64,000 nucleotides of DNA, taken from the NCBI GenBank assembly GCA_018003315.1, contig JAGNEJ010000006.1, forward strand, positions 1 to 64,000. The letters run 5' to 3'. The notes beneath the pieces were generated by a model. That model ran no database searches and had not been told where the DNA came from. It was given only the letters and a program-made list of their open reading frames with translations. The position numbers and the translations under genes were made by a program. Shown piece by piece: positions 42,601 to 51,871 of this stretch (position 1 is the stretch's first letter; the number at the start of each line of letters is the position of its first letter). Origin of the DNA: Verrucomicrobiales bacterium. GTDB taxonomy: Bacteria; Verrucomicrobiota; Verrucomicrobiia; Verrucomicrobiales; V1-33.

Positions 42601-43527
42601 GAGACGCCTGCGGAAGACCTTGATTCCCCCACCCCGGACACCGCCGAAGATCAAGCCATCGTGGCCGCTGCCCTGGGCGAAGACGGTCCGGACTGGGGTT
42701 TTGTCGAAACGGTCGTCGCCGAACTCAAGCAGCGCATCGATTCCATGGGGCCAGTGAACCTCGATGCCATCCAGGAGTTCGAGGAACTGGAACAGCGCTT
42801 CAATTTCCTGCAGAAGGAATACGACGACCTCAACAACGCCAAGGGCGAGCTGCTGGAAATCATCCAGCGCATCAACATCGAATCGAAACAGCGTTTTCTG
42901 GAAACCTTCCACAAAGTCCGGACCAACTTCCGCACCACCTTCAAGGAACTCTTCGGCCAGGGAGCCGTTGCCGACCTCCAACTGCTCGACGAAAACGAAC
43001 CGCTGGAGTGCGGCATTGAAATCACCGCAAAACCACCCGGAAAAAAACCGCAGACCATCAAACTGCTCTCCGGCGGGGAGCGGTCCATGACCGCCGTCGC
43101 CCTGCTGTTTTCCATTTACATGGTCAAACCAAGCCCGTTCTGCATTCTCGATGAATTGGACGCTCCGCTCGATGAATCCAACATCGGACGCTTCCTGCGC
43201 ATGCTCGACAAATTCATCGGCAACAGCCAGTTCGTCATCGTGACCCACAACAAGCGAACCATGCGCCGCGCTGATGTTCTCTACGGCGTCACCATGGAGG
43301 AGTTTGGAGTTTCCCGGCCCATCGGCATGAAAATGAGCGACTCCGAAAAACACGAAATGCGCGAACGCGAAGCCCGGGAAATCGAAGAACAGGACCGCAT
43401 CGCCGCCGAAGCCGAAGCCAAGCTGGCCGAAGAAGACCCTGCGGAGCCCCCGCAAGCGGAACCCGCGCCCCCGGTGCGCACCACCACCACGGAATCGTGG
43501 ATTCAGGCGATGCAGGAGGACGGCTGA
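39625..43527 (+). CDS. smc: Chromosome segregation protein SMC
   Basis: SMC (1300 aa) is the core ATPase of the bacterial condensin. The start MKLKQLVITGFKSFADKTIL with Walker A GPNGCGKSN (about residues 31-39) is typical. Long coiled coils flank a hinge (about residues 535-690, SGIHGLLRTYLEVEPAFIPA). The C-terminal head has the signature LLSGGERSMTAVALLFS (near 1148) and Walker B FCILDELDAPLDE. The head is preceded by a variable acidic stretch (TAQEDEETPAEDLDSPTPD) and followed by an unusual tail of about 70 residues rich in E, A and P. Both make it longer than the roughly 1190 aa of well-studied SMCs. The ATG at 39625 precedes the conserved start directly. Confidence 0.96.
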   Translation: MKLKQLVITGFKSFADKTILEFHEGVTGIVGPNGCGKSNVVDAVRWVLGETSAKALRGGEMADVIFNGTDKRKALGMAEVILTFSDCEKSLGVDYNEVSIGRRVYRDGKGEYELNGQACRMKDIARLFMDTGVGRNMYSIMEQGKIDILLSAQPEDRRQVFEEAAGITKSKAEKKEALRKLEYTEANLLRVTDILSEMKRQMGSAQRQASKARRYQELFKDVVVMDTHLHFRKYSEFSAERAELETSVTSLRLRQADLEQELEKEEREMAEGRAELSEMEAMIGSLRNQLNQIQGQINAATHRIAFNGERTRELEGLIEESEVEIATSQERLLLQQEELERTAADLLQMEEHLVEKRAETEEYQRRAAAVRDERAQTERRIQEARQGVHAAEGIIIAAQAEITSHTSQNETDRQRQEQLQRDLNLLEEERRAKQKEHEELRAQIEEAAAEIEYQQLELHQREREFQEVETELELAQRRLREQHRAFSEKSSKLQVLRQLIHAGEGLESGTRHVLGGLDDAGQFASGIHGLLRTYLEVEPAFIPAVEAALGSHLQAVLVRDASLAAEIISLLTSGRQGTAVVLPNDLLRHGSATQMQTLPESATAWALDKVKAKEPVAPAVNQLLGNVCVVPDLETGLRLKRELPDVAFATLHGEFISAEGCIRGGAGKEAAGGILHRQAELATLEGEVTHLEAEVHALEAQRETLTEQLRTLKNSVAEQRELLQARRVGESTLQGQSSLVQREIAQFASKLEGIEWEQGELLKRQNALAKKVEDAVARRGWAEQQLDARQAEAANLADLLEEKRRAEAEAVDRLNDLKTALAVDQRTRQALQEQRQPMENRLRELEQALAKRRRDIENYREKITAAEEESDALTRGMNEGHLQVEELTQVLESRAAERAERAAQLQGRENTLGQIRRQTGKLTEQRGQEEVRMTQIGLRMENLAASAMERYRTSLETFEPDAHALLTAINSQKALRTRPDRRRSSLTAQEDEETPAEDLDSPTPDTAEDQAIVAAALGEDGPDWGFVETVVAELKQRIDSMGPVNLDAIQEFEELEQRFNFLQKEYDDLNNAKGELLEIIQRINIESKQRFLETFHKVRTNFRTTFKELFGQGAVADLQLLDENEPLECGIEITAKPPGKKPQTIKLLSGGERSMTAVALLFSIYMVKPSPFCILDELDAPLDESNIGRFLRMLDKFIGNSQFVIVTHNKRTMRRADVLYGVTMEEFGVSRPIGMKMSDSEKHEMREREAREIEEQDRIAAEAEAKLAEEDPAEPPQAEPAPPVRTTTTESWIQAMQEDG

Positions 43528-43728
43528 GCGGAAATCCATCCGGCACGAGCCGCCAACGCGATCCACGGCACCCAGCAACTCCCGCGCCTGGGCAGGCGGT
43601 GAACGTTCGCCTTTCGGCAAAATTCGGCCGTGCATGGAAGATTTCTGCTGAACGCATGAAAGGACGCTCTGGCGCAATCCGTAAGGACTCACGTCTGAAT
43701 TGTGTTCCATTCCAACCAACATCTCTCC

Positions 43729-44532
43729 ATGAGTCTTTCATCCGAAGCGCCTGAACCCAGAAAATTCCTCAACTTCCGCGTGGTTGCGGTGCTCTGTTTT
43801 TCCCTGTGCATGGTCTGGGCCACCGCCATCGCCGCCAACACTTGGCACCGGGTGCGCACGCAGCCGGACCGGCAGATCATGCGGGTCACCGGATCCGCCA
43901 CCAAGCGGATTCAGTCGGACTTGATCGAGTGGACGGCGGACCTGAAAAGTCAGGATGCGGACCGGACGGCCGCCTATCGGAAGTTGAGCGAATTCACCGT
44001 GAAGGCCGTGGCATTTTTGAAGAGCCAGGGCATCAAGGCGGAGGAGATCAAACCCCAGTCATCCATGATCAGCGAGGACTATGAAACGGTTGAGGAAACC
44101 GAGGTGCTGCCCAATACCAACACGCCGCTGCGCCGCAACAAACGAGTGCTCAAAGGGCACACTGCCAGCCAGTCCATTCTGGTCACCTCCAGCGATGTCG
44201 CCCTGGTGGAAAAGGCCTCGCGGGAAATCACCTCGCTGCTGGAACAGGGAGTGGATGTCAATTCCCAAGCGCCCCGCTACCATTATACGAAACTGGGCGA
44301 GTTGAAGGTGGAGATGCTCGCGGCGGCGGCCGCTGATGCCCGTTCCCGCGCGGAACAGATCCTCACCGCCGCTGGAAAAACCAAGCCGGGCCGCCTGCTT
44401 TCCGCGGACATGGGCATCATCAACATCAACCCAGCCAACTCCACCGCAACCTCCGTCGAAGGAAACAATGACAAGTCCTCATTTGAAAAGGACATCATCA
44501 CCGTGATCCGCGCCCAATTTGAAGTGAACTGA
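43729..44532 (+). CDS. SIMPL-domain (DUF541) exported protein
   Basis: The product (267 aa) has an N-terminal membrane segment (FRVVAVLCFSLCMVWATAIA) that serves as signal or anchor. A SIMPL/DUF541 domain follows, beginning with IMRVTGSATKRIQSDLIEWT and containing FLKSQGIKAEEIKPQSSMIS, SREITSLLEQGVDVNSQAPR and the helix MLAAAAADARSRAEQILTAA, and ending with ITVIRAQFEV. SIMPL proteins are periplasmic or membrane-bound and form large oligomers; their exact task is unclear. It follows smc by about 200 bp without recognisable feature. The ATG at 43729 is used instead of one 27 bp upstream. Confidence 0.85.
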   Translation: MSLSSEAPEPRKFLNFRVVAVLCFSLCMVWATAIAANTWHRVRTQPDRQIMRVTGSATKRIQSDLIEWTADLKSQDADRTAAYRKLSEFTVKAVAFLKSQGIKAEEIKPQSSMISEDYETVEETEVLPNTNTPLRRNKRVLKGHTASQSILVTSSDVALVEKASREITSLLEQGVDVNSQAPRYHYTKLGELKVEMLAAAAADARSRAEQILTAAGKTKPGRLLSADMGIININPANSTATSVEGNNDKSSFEKDIITVIRAQFEVN

Positions 44533-44558
44533 CATCGGGCCGGATTCGTGCCCAAACC

Positions 44559-44580
44559 GGCCGGGCCGGAAGGCTCGGCC
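44559..44580. terminator. GC-rich hairpin between convergent genes
   Basis: GGCCGGGCC-GGAA-GGCTCGGCC forms a 9-bp stem (one G-U pair) with a stable GGAA loop between the stops of the SIMPL gene and the 5'-nucleotidase gene. There is no T-run on either side, so it would be an atypical, possibly bidirectional, terminator. Confidence 0.45.
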
Positions 44581-44588
44581 ACCGACAT

Positions 44589-46214
44589 TCAAACCATCCC
44601 AAGTTCCTTCTTCCCGACCGATTTCTTTTCCGTCATGAATTCAATCAGCGCCTCGCGGGACTGGATGTCGTGGGTTTGGATTTTCGCCTCGGCACCGGTC
44701 ACGATTTCGCGCAGCTTCATGTAGCGCCGACCGCCGCTCTGGGCATCGAAGCTGTTCAGGGCAACGCGGTAGCGCTTTGCCGGGTCCAGCGGTTTGCCGT
44801 CGGGATGCGCGATGTCTGTGACCTTCACATCCTTCTTCCCGTTGGCCTCCACCGTCACCTTGAACCCGTCGAAATTTTGCGTGGAGAAGGAAGTGTTGAA
44901 ACACTCTTCCGCGATCACCATGAGTTCCTCACGGGTAAATTCCGCAGTGCTGATGTAGTTTTCGTAAGGCACGATCTCCCACGCGTCGGCAATGGTTTTC
45001 CGCCCGGGCTGAATGTCGAAGTCGTAAAAATTCCCGTGCAGGACGGCGTCCACCCTGACGCTGCGCTTTTCCAGCGCATGGCGCATCGCCCGGGTCAGCA
45101 GCAGCAGGGTTTCGGCCGGCTTGCCAGGGGCGGATTCCTTGGAAAGCAGGGCGGACAGCTCGCCGATCGGACGCTGCAATTCTGCTGCTGACGCCTCGCG
45201 TTCTTTCGCCGAGGCCGAGAGGATCATGGGATCCTGCTCCACGGATTTGTCCATCAGCATGGTCACCGGATGCACCGCCATCACTTTGCGCTGGGATTTC
45301 GAAAACACCAAATCCACCCGCCCGCAGTGAATCCCATAATAATTCGCCTGGGTGTAGGGCACTCCCTTGACCATTTCATTTCCAAGATCTTTGTGGGTGT
45401 GGCCGGCGATGATCACATCGATCCCCACGTTTTCCGCGGCAATTTGATTGATCCGGTTGGCAAAATCATCCGGACGCCCCTTCCCCTTGAGTCCCATGTG
45501 GCTGCACAGCACGATGGCGTCCACTTTCTCCGCCTTGAGCCGCTTCATGGCAAAGTCGATCGACTTCACTGGGTCCTCCGCGGAGAAATCGCCCAGCAGC
45601 CGCGGAGCCAGCCAGAAGGGCAGACCGGGCGTCACTGTGCCAATGATGCCGATTTTGAATCCGGCGACGTTCTTGACGATGAAGGGCTGAACTTTGGACA
45701 GCGGATTTCCCGGCTCCTCCAGCCGGTTGACCCACTTGCCGCCGTATTTGCAGTTTGACCCCAGCACTGGAATCGTGGAGGTGCCGACCACATCAATGAA
45801 CGATTGCAGGCCCCAGTCGAATTCATGGTTGCCAATGATCCAGGCGTCATACTTCATGCTGTTGAGCAGGCGCATCATGAGCTGCCCGCGGCTGGCCAGC
45901 GAAACGTGGGTGCCCTGGTAAATGTCCCCGATGTCCAGCAGCACATGGTTGGGATTTTCCTTCTGCCAGGCGCGAATCTGGGTGGCGCAGCGGGCCAGTC
46001 CGCCGAGGTCATCGGTGAAATTTCCGTCATCGTCCGCATAGGTTCGGGTGGGCGTGATGTGGCCATGCAGATCCGTGGTGTGCAGGACGGAGACGGTCAC
46101 CAAGTCCGGATCCTCCGCCGCTGACGCCCGCCACAGGCCTGCGGCGGCCGCCGCTCCGCCCAGCGTGCCCATAAAGCGCCGGCGCGAAAATCCGGAAGGG
46201 GAAAATACATTCAT
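44589..46214 (-). CDS. Tat-exported 5'-nucleotidase / metallophosphatase
   Basis: The 541-aa protein starts with a twin-arginine signal (SRRRFMGTLGGAAAAAGLWR). The metallophosphatase domain shows SVLHTTDLHGHITP, LDIGDIYQG, IIGNHEFDWGL, LCSHMGLKG and IIAGHTHKD, which bind the two metals. The C-terminal 5'-nucleotidase domain has VDAVLHGNFYDFDIQPGRKT, IVPYENYI and RYRVALNSF. UshA/SoxB-related enzymes of this type remove phosphate from nucleotides in the periplasm. The ATG at 46214 directly precedes the Tat signal. Upstream, between it and the divergent phospholipase gene, lie 264 bp with a small hairpin GCTCAC-GGGTT-GTGAGC (46265-46281) and no gene. Confidence 0.9.
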   Translation of the reverse strand: MNVFSPSGFSRRRFMGTLGGAAAAAGLWRASAAEDPDLVTVSVLHTTDLHGHITPTRTYADDDGNFTDDLGGLARCATQIRAWQKENPNHVLLDIGDIYQGTHVSLASRGQLMMRLLNSMKYDAWIIGNHEFDWGLQSFIDVVGTSTIPVLGSNCKYGGKWVNRLEEPGNPLSKVQPFIVKNVAGFKIGIIGTVTPGLPFWLAPRLLGDFSAEDPVKSIDFAMKRLKAEKVDAIVLCSHMGLKGKGRPDDFANRINQIAAENVGIDVIIAGHTHKDLGNEMVKGVPYTQANYYGIHCGRVDLVFSKSQRKVMAVHPVTMLMDKSVEQDPMILSASAKEREASAAELQRPIGELSALLSKESAPGKPAETLLLLTRAMRHALEKRSVRVDAVLHGNFYDFDIQPGRKTIADAWEIVPYENYISTAEFTREELMVIAEECFNTSFSTQNFDGFKVTVEANGKKDVKVTDIAHPDGKPLDPAKRYRVALNSFDAQSGGRRYMKLREIVTGAEAKIQTHDIQSREALIEFMTEKKSVGKKELGMV

Positions 46215-46478
46215 GCGGCGAGCATACGAATCCGGAGCTTCCCCGCAAGCACCATTGAAAACACGCTCACGGGTTGTGAGCGCCAAACCAGCATAAATCC
46301 CGAAATGCCGTGGGGCGAATGCCTGTTCGTTAGGAAATCAACACACCGCATTGGAAGCGTCCCAGCCGCTAAAATTTGCCGCCACACTCGCGTTACTTGA
46401 CGCGCATCCTCGTTCCCCGTTCATCGTGACTGCGTCCTGCCCGAATTTTCCCACACCACTGCCCGCCTGCCACATCTC

Positions 46479-49094
46479 ATGGAAACCCGTCGCGACTTCG
46501 TCAAAAAGGCCATGCTGCTCTCCGGGGCGGCTGGATGGAAGGGATTTTTCCCCGAATCCATCGCCAGGGCAATGGGCATCGACCCCGCTCCGGGCAGCAC
46601 CTATGCGGACGCGGAGCATGTCGTCATCCTGATGCAGGAGAACCGGTCCTTCGACCACTGCTTCGGCACCCTGAAAGGAGTGCGCGGGTTTAACGATCCG
46701 CGCTTCATCAGTCTGCCAAACGGCAATCCGGTGTGGCTGCAATCCAATGCCGCGGGCGAGACCTACGCACCGTTCCGCTTCGACATCCATGGCACAAAAA
46801 TCACCTGGCTGGGCTCCACGCCGCACTCCCGATCCAGTCAGGTGGACGCGCACAACGGCGGCAAATACGACCGCTGGCTCGATGTGAAAAAGGTCGGCCG
46901 CAAGGACGTCGGGCACCTACCGATGACGATGGGATACTACACGCGCGAAGATGTTCCGTTCAACTACGCCCTGGCCGACGCGTTCACCGTGTGTGACCAG
47001 AATTACTGCTCCGCCATGACCAGCACCTGGCCGAACCGCCTCTATCTCTGGTCCGGCACGATCCGCGAGCGGCACAGCGACGATGCGAAGGCCTATGTGC
47101 GCAACGAGATCCCGTGGGGCGAAGCGCGCTGGACCACCTTTCCTGAAGTGTTGGAAAAGCATGGCGTGTCGTGGAAGGTTTACCAGAACGATCTCACCGC
47201 CGGCGGCGGCTTCGTTGGGGAGGAGCGTGCCTGGCTTTCGAATTTTGGCTGCAATCCGCTGGAGTATCTCAGCCAGTTCAACGTGCGCTATTCCAAGCGC
47301 CATGTGGAGACGCTGCAGCGACAGGCGGATGAATTGCCGGCGGAGATTGCGCAATTGAAGGCAACGCTGGCCACCCCGCTGCCTGATGCCAATGAAACCG
47401 CCGAATCCATAAAGGCACGCGAGAAAGCGCTGGGCAACCGCGACAAAGCGCTCAAAGACATCGCGAAAAAGGAAGCAGTGCTGAGAAATGCACGCGAGGA
47501 ACTGGTGCGCTGGAACCGGGAGAATTTCGCGAAACTCAGCGCAGAGGCGAAGAACCTTCACCTCAACGCCTTCGTCACCAACCACGGCCATCCTGACTGC
47601 AATGCGCTGGAACAGTTGAGCTACGAAACCAACGGTGAGAAACGCGAATTGAAGGTGCCAAAAGGCGACGTGCTGCACCAGTTTCGCGAGGATGTAAACA
47701 ACGGCAATTTGCCCGCCGTTTCCTGGCTCGTGGGACCGGAGAATTTTTCTGATCATCCCGCGGCCCCTTGGTACGGGAGCTGGTATGTCTCTGAGATCAT
47801 CGACATCCTCACCAAAAACCCGGAACTGTGGAAAAAGACCATCTTCATCATGACCTATGATGAGAACGACGGCTATTTCGATCACATCCCGCCGTTCACC
47901 CCGCCCGAGCCCGCTAAACCAGCGACGGGCAAATGCTCGTCGGGCATCGACACCGCAGGGGAGCACATCCGCCGCGAGCAGGAACTGGCGCACGGCGTGG
48001 CGGAGAAGGAAGCGCGCGGTGGACCCATCGGCCTCGGTTTCCGCGTGCCCATGATCATCGCTTCACCCTGGACACGCGGCGGGCGCGTCTGCTCCCAGGT
48101 GTTCGATCACACCTCCGTCTTCCGCTTTGTGCAGGACTGGCTGCAAAAGAAACACCGCAAAACAATCGTTGAGGACACCATCAGCCTCTGGCGGAAAACG
48201 GTATGCGGCGACCTCACCTCCGCCTTCCGCCCCTTCGATCCAGGCGATGGACTCAAGCTCTCCGCACTGGAGAAGACCGCTTTCATCAAAGGCATCCACG
48301 ATGCAAAATTCAAACCCGTGCCGGCGAATTTCCAGGCGCTTACCGCGGAGCAAATCGAGCAGACCCGGAAGGATCCGCGCCATTCGCCCATTCTGCCGAA
48401 ACAGGAACCCGGCGTGAAGCCATCCTGCCCGCTGCCCTACCAGCTCTATGCCGACGCCCGCCTGAGCAGCGACAAAAAATCCATCACCCTCACAATCGCC
48501 GCGCGAAACGATGTGTTCGATGAACGCAGCGCCGGCTCGCCTTTCAGCCTCCATTTTCCCACCCGCTGCCAAGTGGCGCAGGAGGCTGGCAACGCGCCCG
48601 CATTCGATCACATCGGCAGCCGCTCCTACGCCGTCAGCGCGGGCGGCGTACTCACCGATTCGCTCCCGCTCGCATTCTTCGAAAATGGCCTCTATCATCT
48701 GCGGCTCCACGGACCTAACGGCTTTTTCCGCGAACATCGCGGCAGCGCCGACGATCCACCGCTGGACATCCAATGCGAGTACGAACGCAGCAGGGAAAAG
48801 GCCGCCCAAAAACTGACCGGCAACGTGGAACTCAACATCGCAAACCACGGCAGCCAGCCCTGCGAGATCACCATCACCGACCACGCCTACGGTGCCAATC
48901 CGCTAACCAGAGTCATCGCCCCAAAAAGCAGCGGAGCAACGTCAACGCTCGTGCTCGATCAAGGCACCAGCCACGGCTGGTACGATTTCACCATCACCGT
49001 GAAGGACGGCGGGCCTTTTTTCAGGCGCTTCGCAGGCCGCGTGGAAACGGGCGCAGAGAGCATCAGCGATCCCTTCATGGGCAGAGTGGTGTGA
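46479..49094 (+). CDS. Tat-exported phosphocholine-specific phospholipase C
   Basis: The product (871 aa) begins with a Tat signal (METRRDFVKKAMLLSGAAGW). The alkaline-phosphatase-like core has VVILMQENRSFDHCFGTLKG, SAMTSTWPNRLYLWSG, FVTNHGHPDC, FIMTYDENDGYFDHIPPFTP and RVPMIIASPWTRGG. These match the bacterial PlcH/PlcN family, in which the ENRSFDH region carries active-site residues. A strongly helical insertion (about residues 280-350, VETLQRQADELPAEIAQLKA and following) looks like a coiled coil. Two C-terminal beta domains (DUF756 type, about residues 660-871) complete the usual layout. It would hydrolyse phosphatidylcholine or sphingomyelin outside the cytoplasm. Confidence 0.92.
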   Translation: METRRDFVKKAMLLSGAAGWKGFFPESIARAMGIDPAPGSTYADAEHVVILMQENRSFDHCFGTLKGVRGFNDPRFISLPNGNPVWLQSNAAGETYAPFRFDIHGTKITWLGSTPHSRSSQVDAHNGGKYDRWLDVKKVGRKDVGHLPMTMGYYTREDVPFNYALADAFTVCDQNYCSAMTSTWPNRLYLWSGTIRERHSDDAKAYVRNEIPWGEARWTTFPEVLEKHGVSWKVYQNDLTAGGGFVGEERAWLSNFGCNPLEYLSQFNVRYSKRHVETLQRQADELPAEIAQLKATLATPLPDANETAESIKAREKALGNRDKALKDIAKKEAVLRNAREELVRWNRENFAKLSAEAKNLHLNAFVTNHGHPDCNALEQLSYETNGEKRELKVPKGDVLHQFREDVNNGNLPAVSWLVGPENFSDHPAAPWYGSWYVSEIIDILTKNPELWKKTIFIMTYDENDGYFDHIPPFTPPEPAKPATGKCSSGIDTAGEHIRREQELAHGVAEKEARGGPIGLGFRVPMIIASPWTRGGRVCSQVFDHTSVFRFVQDWLQKKHRKTIVEDTISLWRKTVCGDLTSAFRPFDPGDGLKLSALEKTAFIKGIHDAKFKPVPANFQALTAEQIEQTRKDPRHSPILPKQEPGVKPSCPLPYQLYADARLSSDKKSITLTIAARNDVFDERSAGSPFSLHFPTRCQVAQEAGNAPAFDHIGSRSYAVSAGGVLTDSLPLAFFENGLYHLRLHGPNGFFREHRGSADDPPLDIQCEYERSREKAAQKLTGNVELNIANHGSQPCEITITDHAYGANPLTRVIAPKSSGATSTLVLDQGTSHGWYDFTITVKDGGPFFRRFAGRVETGAESISDPFMGRVV

Positions 49095-49173
49095 CTCGCG
49101 GAGTGCCGCGTCCGCCCGGCCTTCCATGCCTTCCAACTCTTCCCATGCCGGCGTGAACCGAGAGAAGACTTTC

Positions 49174-50172
49174 ATGAAATCCACCCCGCTCCTGCGTTTT
49201 CAAGCGGCGTTCCTGAGCGCTCTCGCTTTGTCGGCGTGCCTCTTTTTGCCACTGGTCGCGCCCCTCTGCGCGGCGGATGATGAAGTCCCGCAGATCGAGG
49301 GCGGGTGGTGGTCCGTGGCCGGCAATCCCGATCTCGGGGAGTTCACCAGCGAGCGGCAGCAGCCGGTGGATTTCGCGGTGTGGCAGGCCGCTGATGGCTC
49401 GTGGCAGCTCTGGTCGTGCGTCCGCGAGACGAAATGCGGCGGGCGCACGCGCCTCTTCCACCGATGGGAGGGCGGGCAATTGACCGACACGGACTGGAAA
49501 CCGATGGGCATCGCCATGCGCGCCGACCCGGCCCTGGGCGAAACCGACGGCGGTCTGCAAGCACCCCACGTCTTCAAGGAGCAGGGCCGCTACCACATGG
49601 TCTATGGCGACTGGCAGCGCATCTGCCTGGCGACGAGCACGGATGGCAAGACCTTCACCCGAGTTCTGAATGCCCGCGGGCAGCCAGACCTCTTTTCCGG
49701 GCCGTATGAGAACACCCGCGACCCGATGATGCTGAAGGTGGGCGATCTGTTCCACTGCTACTACATGGGCCACAAGCAGGGCGCTCCATTTCAATCCGCA
49801 ATCTTCTGCCGCACCTCGGAAGACCTCGTGCGCTGGAGCGAACCGGTGATGGTTTCCGCCGGCGGGCAGGCGGCGCGGCAGAGCAACTGGTTCGGCGGCG
49901 ACGCGGAGTGTCCGTTCGTCGTGAACAGGGACGGGCGCTTCACCTTGTTCCGCACGCAGCTCTACGGGCTGAAGTCGTTGAACACGCAATACACCTCCCC
50001 GAATCCGCTGAACTTCGGCGTGGGGCACGATGATTACCGCACCGGCACGCTGCCGGTGGCGGCGCCGGAGATCATCCGGCACGAGGGACAATGGTTCGTG
50101 GCCGCGCTCAAGCCCGGGCTGGACGGCATCCGCATCGCCCGGCTGCGCTGGGTGCGGAAGTCGGGAGAGTGA
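49174..50172 (+). CDS. Secreted glycosidase-like protein with five-bladed beta-propeller pattern
   Basis: The protein (332 aa) has a signal peptide (FQAAFLSALALSACLFLPLV). The mature part repeats blade-like units: FAVWQAADGSWQLWSCVRET, QAPHVFKEQGRYHMVYGDWQ, TRDPMMLKVGDLFHCYYMGH, ECPFVVNRDGRFTLFRTQLY and APEIIRHEGQWFVAALKPGL. This pattern fits the GH43/GH32/GH68 superfamily. Acidic residues in TRDPMM and DAECPF are candidate catalytic positions, but a specific family or substrate cannot be named. A cysteine in the signal region (SALALSACLF) could be a lipobox, though the surrounding sequence is not ideal. It follows the phospholipase gene by 79 bp. The ATG at 49174 has AGAGAAG upstream as a ribosome-binding site. 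Confidence 0.72.
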   Translation: MKSTPLLRFQAAFLSALALSACLFLPLVAPLCAADDEVPQIEGGWWSVAGNPDLGEFTSERQQPVDFAVWQAADGSWQLWSCVRETKCGGRTRLFHRWEGGQLTDTDWKPMGIAMRADPALGETDGGLQAPHVFKEQGRYHMVYGDWQRICLATSTDGKTFTRVLNARGQPDLFSGPYENTRDPMMLKVGDLFHCYYMGHKQGAPFQSAIFCRTSEDLVRWSEPVMVSAGGQAARQSNWFGGDAECPFVVNRDGRFTLFRTQLYGLKSLNTQYTSPNPLNFGVGHDDYRTGTLPVAAPEIIRHEGQWFVAALKPGLDGIRIARLRWVRKSGE

Positions 50173-50599
50173 ACCCAAACACCGAAGGTGCCACGGGCCG
50201 GAAAATCCGTACTGCGTCGGAATCTTCGGCAATTCGCCGCCGCCCCTGTATCGAAGCGACAATTCCGGATTTTCGCGCAAACCGGACCCGCTCTGAATGG
50301 GGGCGTGTCAGTCGAACGCTCCCGCTTCTTGTCGTTAAATGGCAGCGGAGAGTGATGGATTGAATTTCATGGCAATCAATGGGACAAATTTGAATGACGA
50401 ATCGGCTTTCGCCAGACACACTTCCTAACCGAATCGTTCGCGATCACAAAACAGCGGTCCACATCCTCACCAGAGGGCAGCACCTTGCGCCATTGTGTTC
50501 GGAAACCCAGCCACACCCTGGCAGCAAGATTTTGCCCTTGATTCCGGTCGATTGCCGGTGATGGAGTTGCGCTCTTTTGGGGCTTTCTCCACTCCACTC
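50173..50599. other. Intergenic region before lysC, no gene seen
   Basis: This 427-bp stretch has no ORF with recognisable product. Base composition in the middle (50330-50420) is AT-richer. I saw no lysine-riboswitch pattern, no RNA gene and no strong promoter; it presumably contains the lysC promoter. The sequence TTGATT near 50536 lacks a good -10 partner. Confidence 0.4.
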
Positions 50600-51823
50600 A
50601 TGTCCACCATCGTACAGAAATACGGCGGCACTTCCGTTGCAAATCCGGAACGGATTCTCAATGTGGCGCGGCGCGTGCTGAAGACGCAGCAGGAAGGGAA
50701 CCAGGTAGTGGTGGTGGTGTCGGCCATGTCGGGAGTGACTGACAATCTGATCCGCCTGGCCCGCGAGGTGTCCACCGATCCAACCGAGCGGGAAATGGAC
50801 GTGCTGCTGGCCACGGGCGAGCAAACCACCATTGCCCTGACTGCCATGGCGATCAATGCCCTGGGTGGGCGAGCGGTCTCGCTGACGGGTGCGCAGGCCG
50901 GCATTGTGACGGATGGGGTGCATACCAAAGCCAGGATTTCCAACATCACGCCCACCGAAGTCCACGAAATGCTGGATGAAGGGAACATCGTGGTCATCGC
51001 GGGATTCCAGGGAATGACGGCGGACGGCCTCATCACCACCCTGGGTCGGGGCGGCAGCGATCTGACGGCGATCGCCATGGCGGCAGCCATCCGGGCGGAT
51101 CTTTGCCAGATTTTTACGGATGTGGACGGGGTTTACACCTGTGATCCGCGCATCGTGCCGGATGCGAGGAAGATTCCGGTAATTTCCTACGATGAGATGC
51201 TGGAAATGGCCAGCAGCGGCAGCAAGGTCATGCAGAGCCGCAGCGTGGAATTCGCCAGCAAGTTTGGCGTGCCGTTCGAGGTGCGCAGCAGTTTGAACAC
51301 CCATTCCGGAACCCTTGTCACCAAAGAAAGCATGAAGATGGAAGCCGTTGTCATTCGGGGCATCAGCCTGGAGCGGGATCAAGCCAAGGTGACGATCCAA
51401 GGGCTGCCGGACCAGCCGGGCGTGGCATGTCAGGTTTTCGAAGTCATCGCCCAGGCCAATGTCAACGTGGACATGATCGTGCAGAACGTGGGGCAGGATG
51501 GCAAGGCGCGCATTTCCTTCACCATCCATAAAAACGATCTGAAGAAAGCACAAACCGATCTGGAATCACTCGCCTCCCGGATTGGACCTGCCGTGAAGGT
51601 GAAATCGGATGCGGGCATCGCCAAGCTCAGCGCGGTTGGCATCGGCATGCGCAGTCACAGCGGGGTGGCGGCACAGCTGTTCCGGGCGCTGGGGGATGCG
51701 GGAATCAACATCGAGATGATCACCACATCGGAAATCAAGATCAGCGTGACTCTGGATGAAACCCGGGCGGAAGACGCCGCCCGCGTGGTGCACCAGGCAT
51801 TCAAACTGCACGAGGCCTCCTGA
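50600..51823 (+). CDS. lysC: Aspartate kinase
   Basis: The enzyme (407 aa) phosphorylates aspartate, the first step towards lysine, threonine and methionine. The N-terminal kinase domain begins IVQKYGGTSVANPERI and has VVVVVSAMSGVTDNLIRLAR, TTLGRGGSDLTAIAMAAAI and DVDGVYTCDPRIV. Two ACT domains follow (ISLERDQAKVTIQGLPDQPG, then IAKLSAVGIGMRSHSGVAAQ), indicating feedback control by an amino acid. Length and layout match monofunctional class II enzymes, which often also make the C-terminal part separately from an internal start. The ATG at 50600 is chosen because the conserved region starts five residues later. Confidence 0.96.
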   Translation: MSTIVQKYGGTSVANPERILNVARRVLKTQQEGNQVVVVVSAMSGVTDNLIRLAREVSTDPTEREMDVLLATGEQTTIALTAMAINALGGRAVSLTGAQAGIVTDGVHTKARISNITPTEVHEMLDEGNIVVIAGFQGMTADGLITTLGRGGSDLTAIAMAAAIRADLCQIFTDVDGVYTCDPRIVPDARKIPVISYDEMLEMASSGSKVMQSRSVEFASKFGVPFEVRSSLNTHSGTLVTKESMKMEAVVIRGISLERDQAKVTIQGLPDQPGVACQVFEVIAQANVNVDMIVQNVGQDGKARISFTIHKNDLKKAQTDLESLASRIGPAVKVKSDAGIAKLSAVGIGMRSHSGVAAQLFRALGDAGINIEMITTSEIKISVTLDETRAEDAARVVHQAFKLHEAS

Positions 51824-51837
51824 AATGCCCGTTCTGC

Positions 51838-51865
51838 CTGCGCCCGCCGTGCGGGGTCGGCGCAG
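51838..51865. terminator. Hairpin between convergent lysC and sucA
   Basis: CTGCGCC and GGCGCAG form a perfect 7-bp stem around a GC-rich loop that itself can pair (CCCGC-CGT-GCGGG). It sits in the 48 bp between the two convergent stop codons. No T-run follows on either strand, so the terminator role is only suggested by place. Confidence 0.35.
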
Positions 51866-51871
51866 CGGATT

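Noticed and set aside
50173..50599. Lysine riboswitch before lysC
   Set aside because: No conserved helix pattern of that riboswitch was recognised and there is no terminator-like hairpin with a T-run before the gene.
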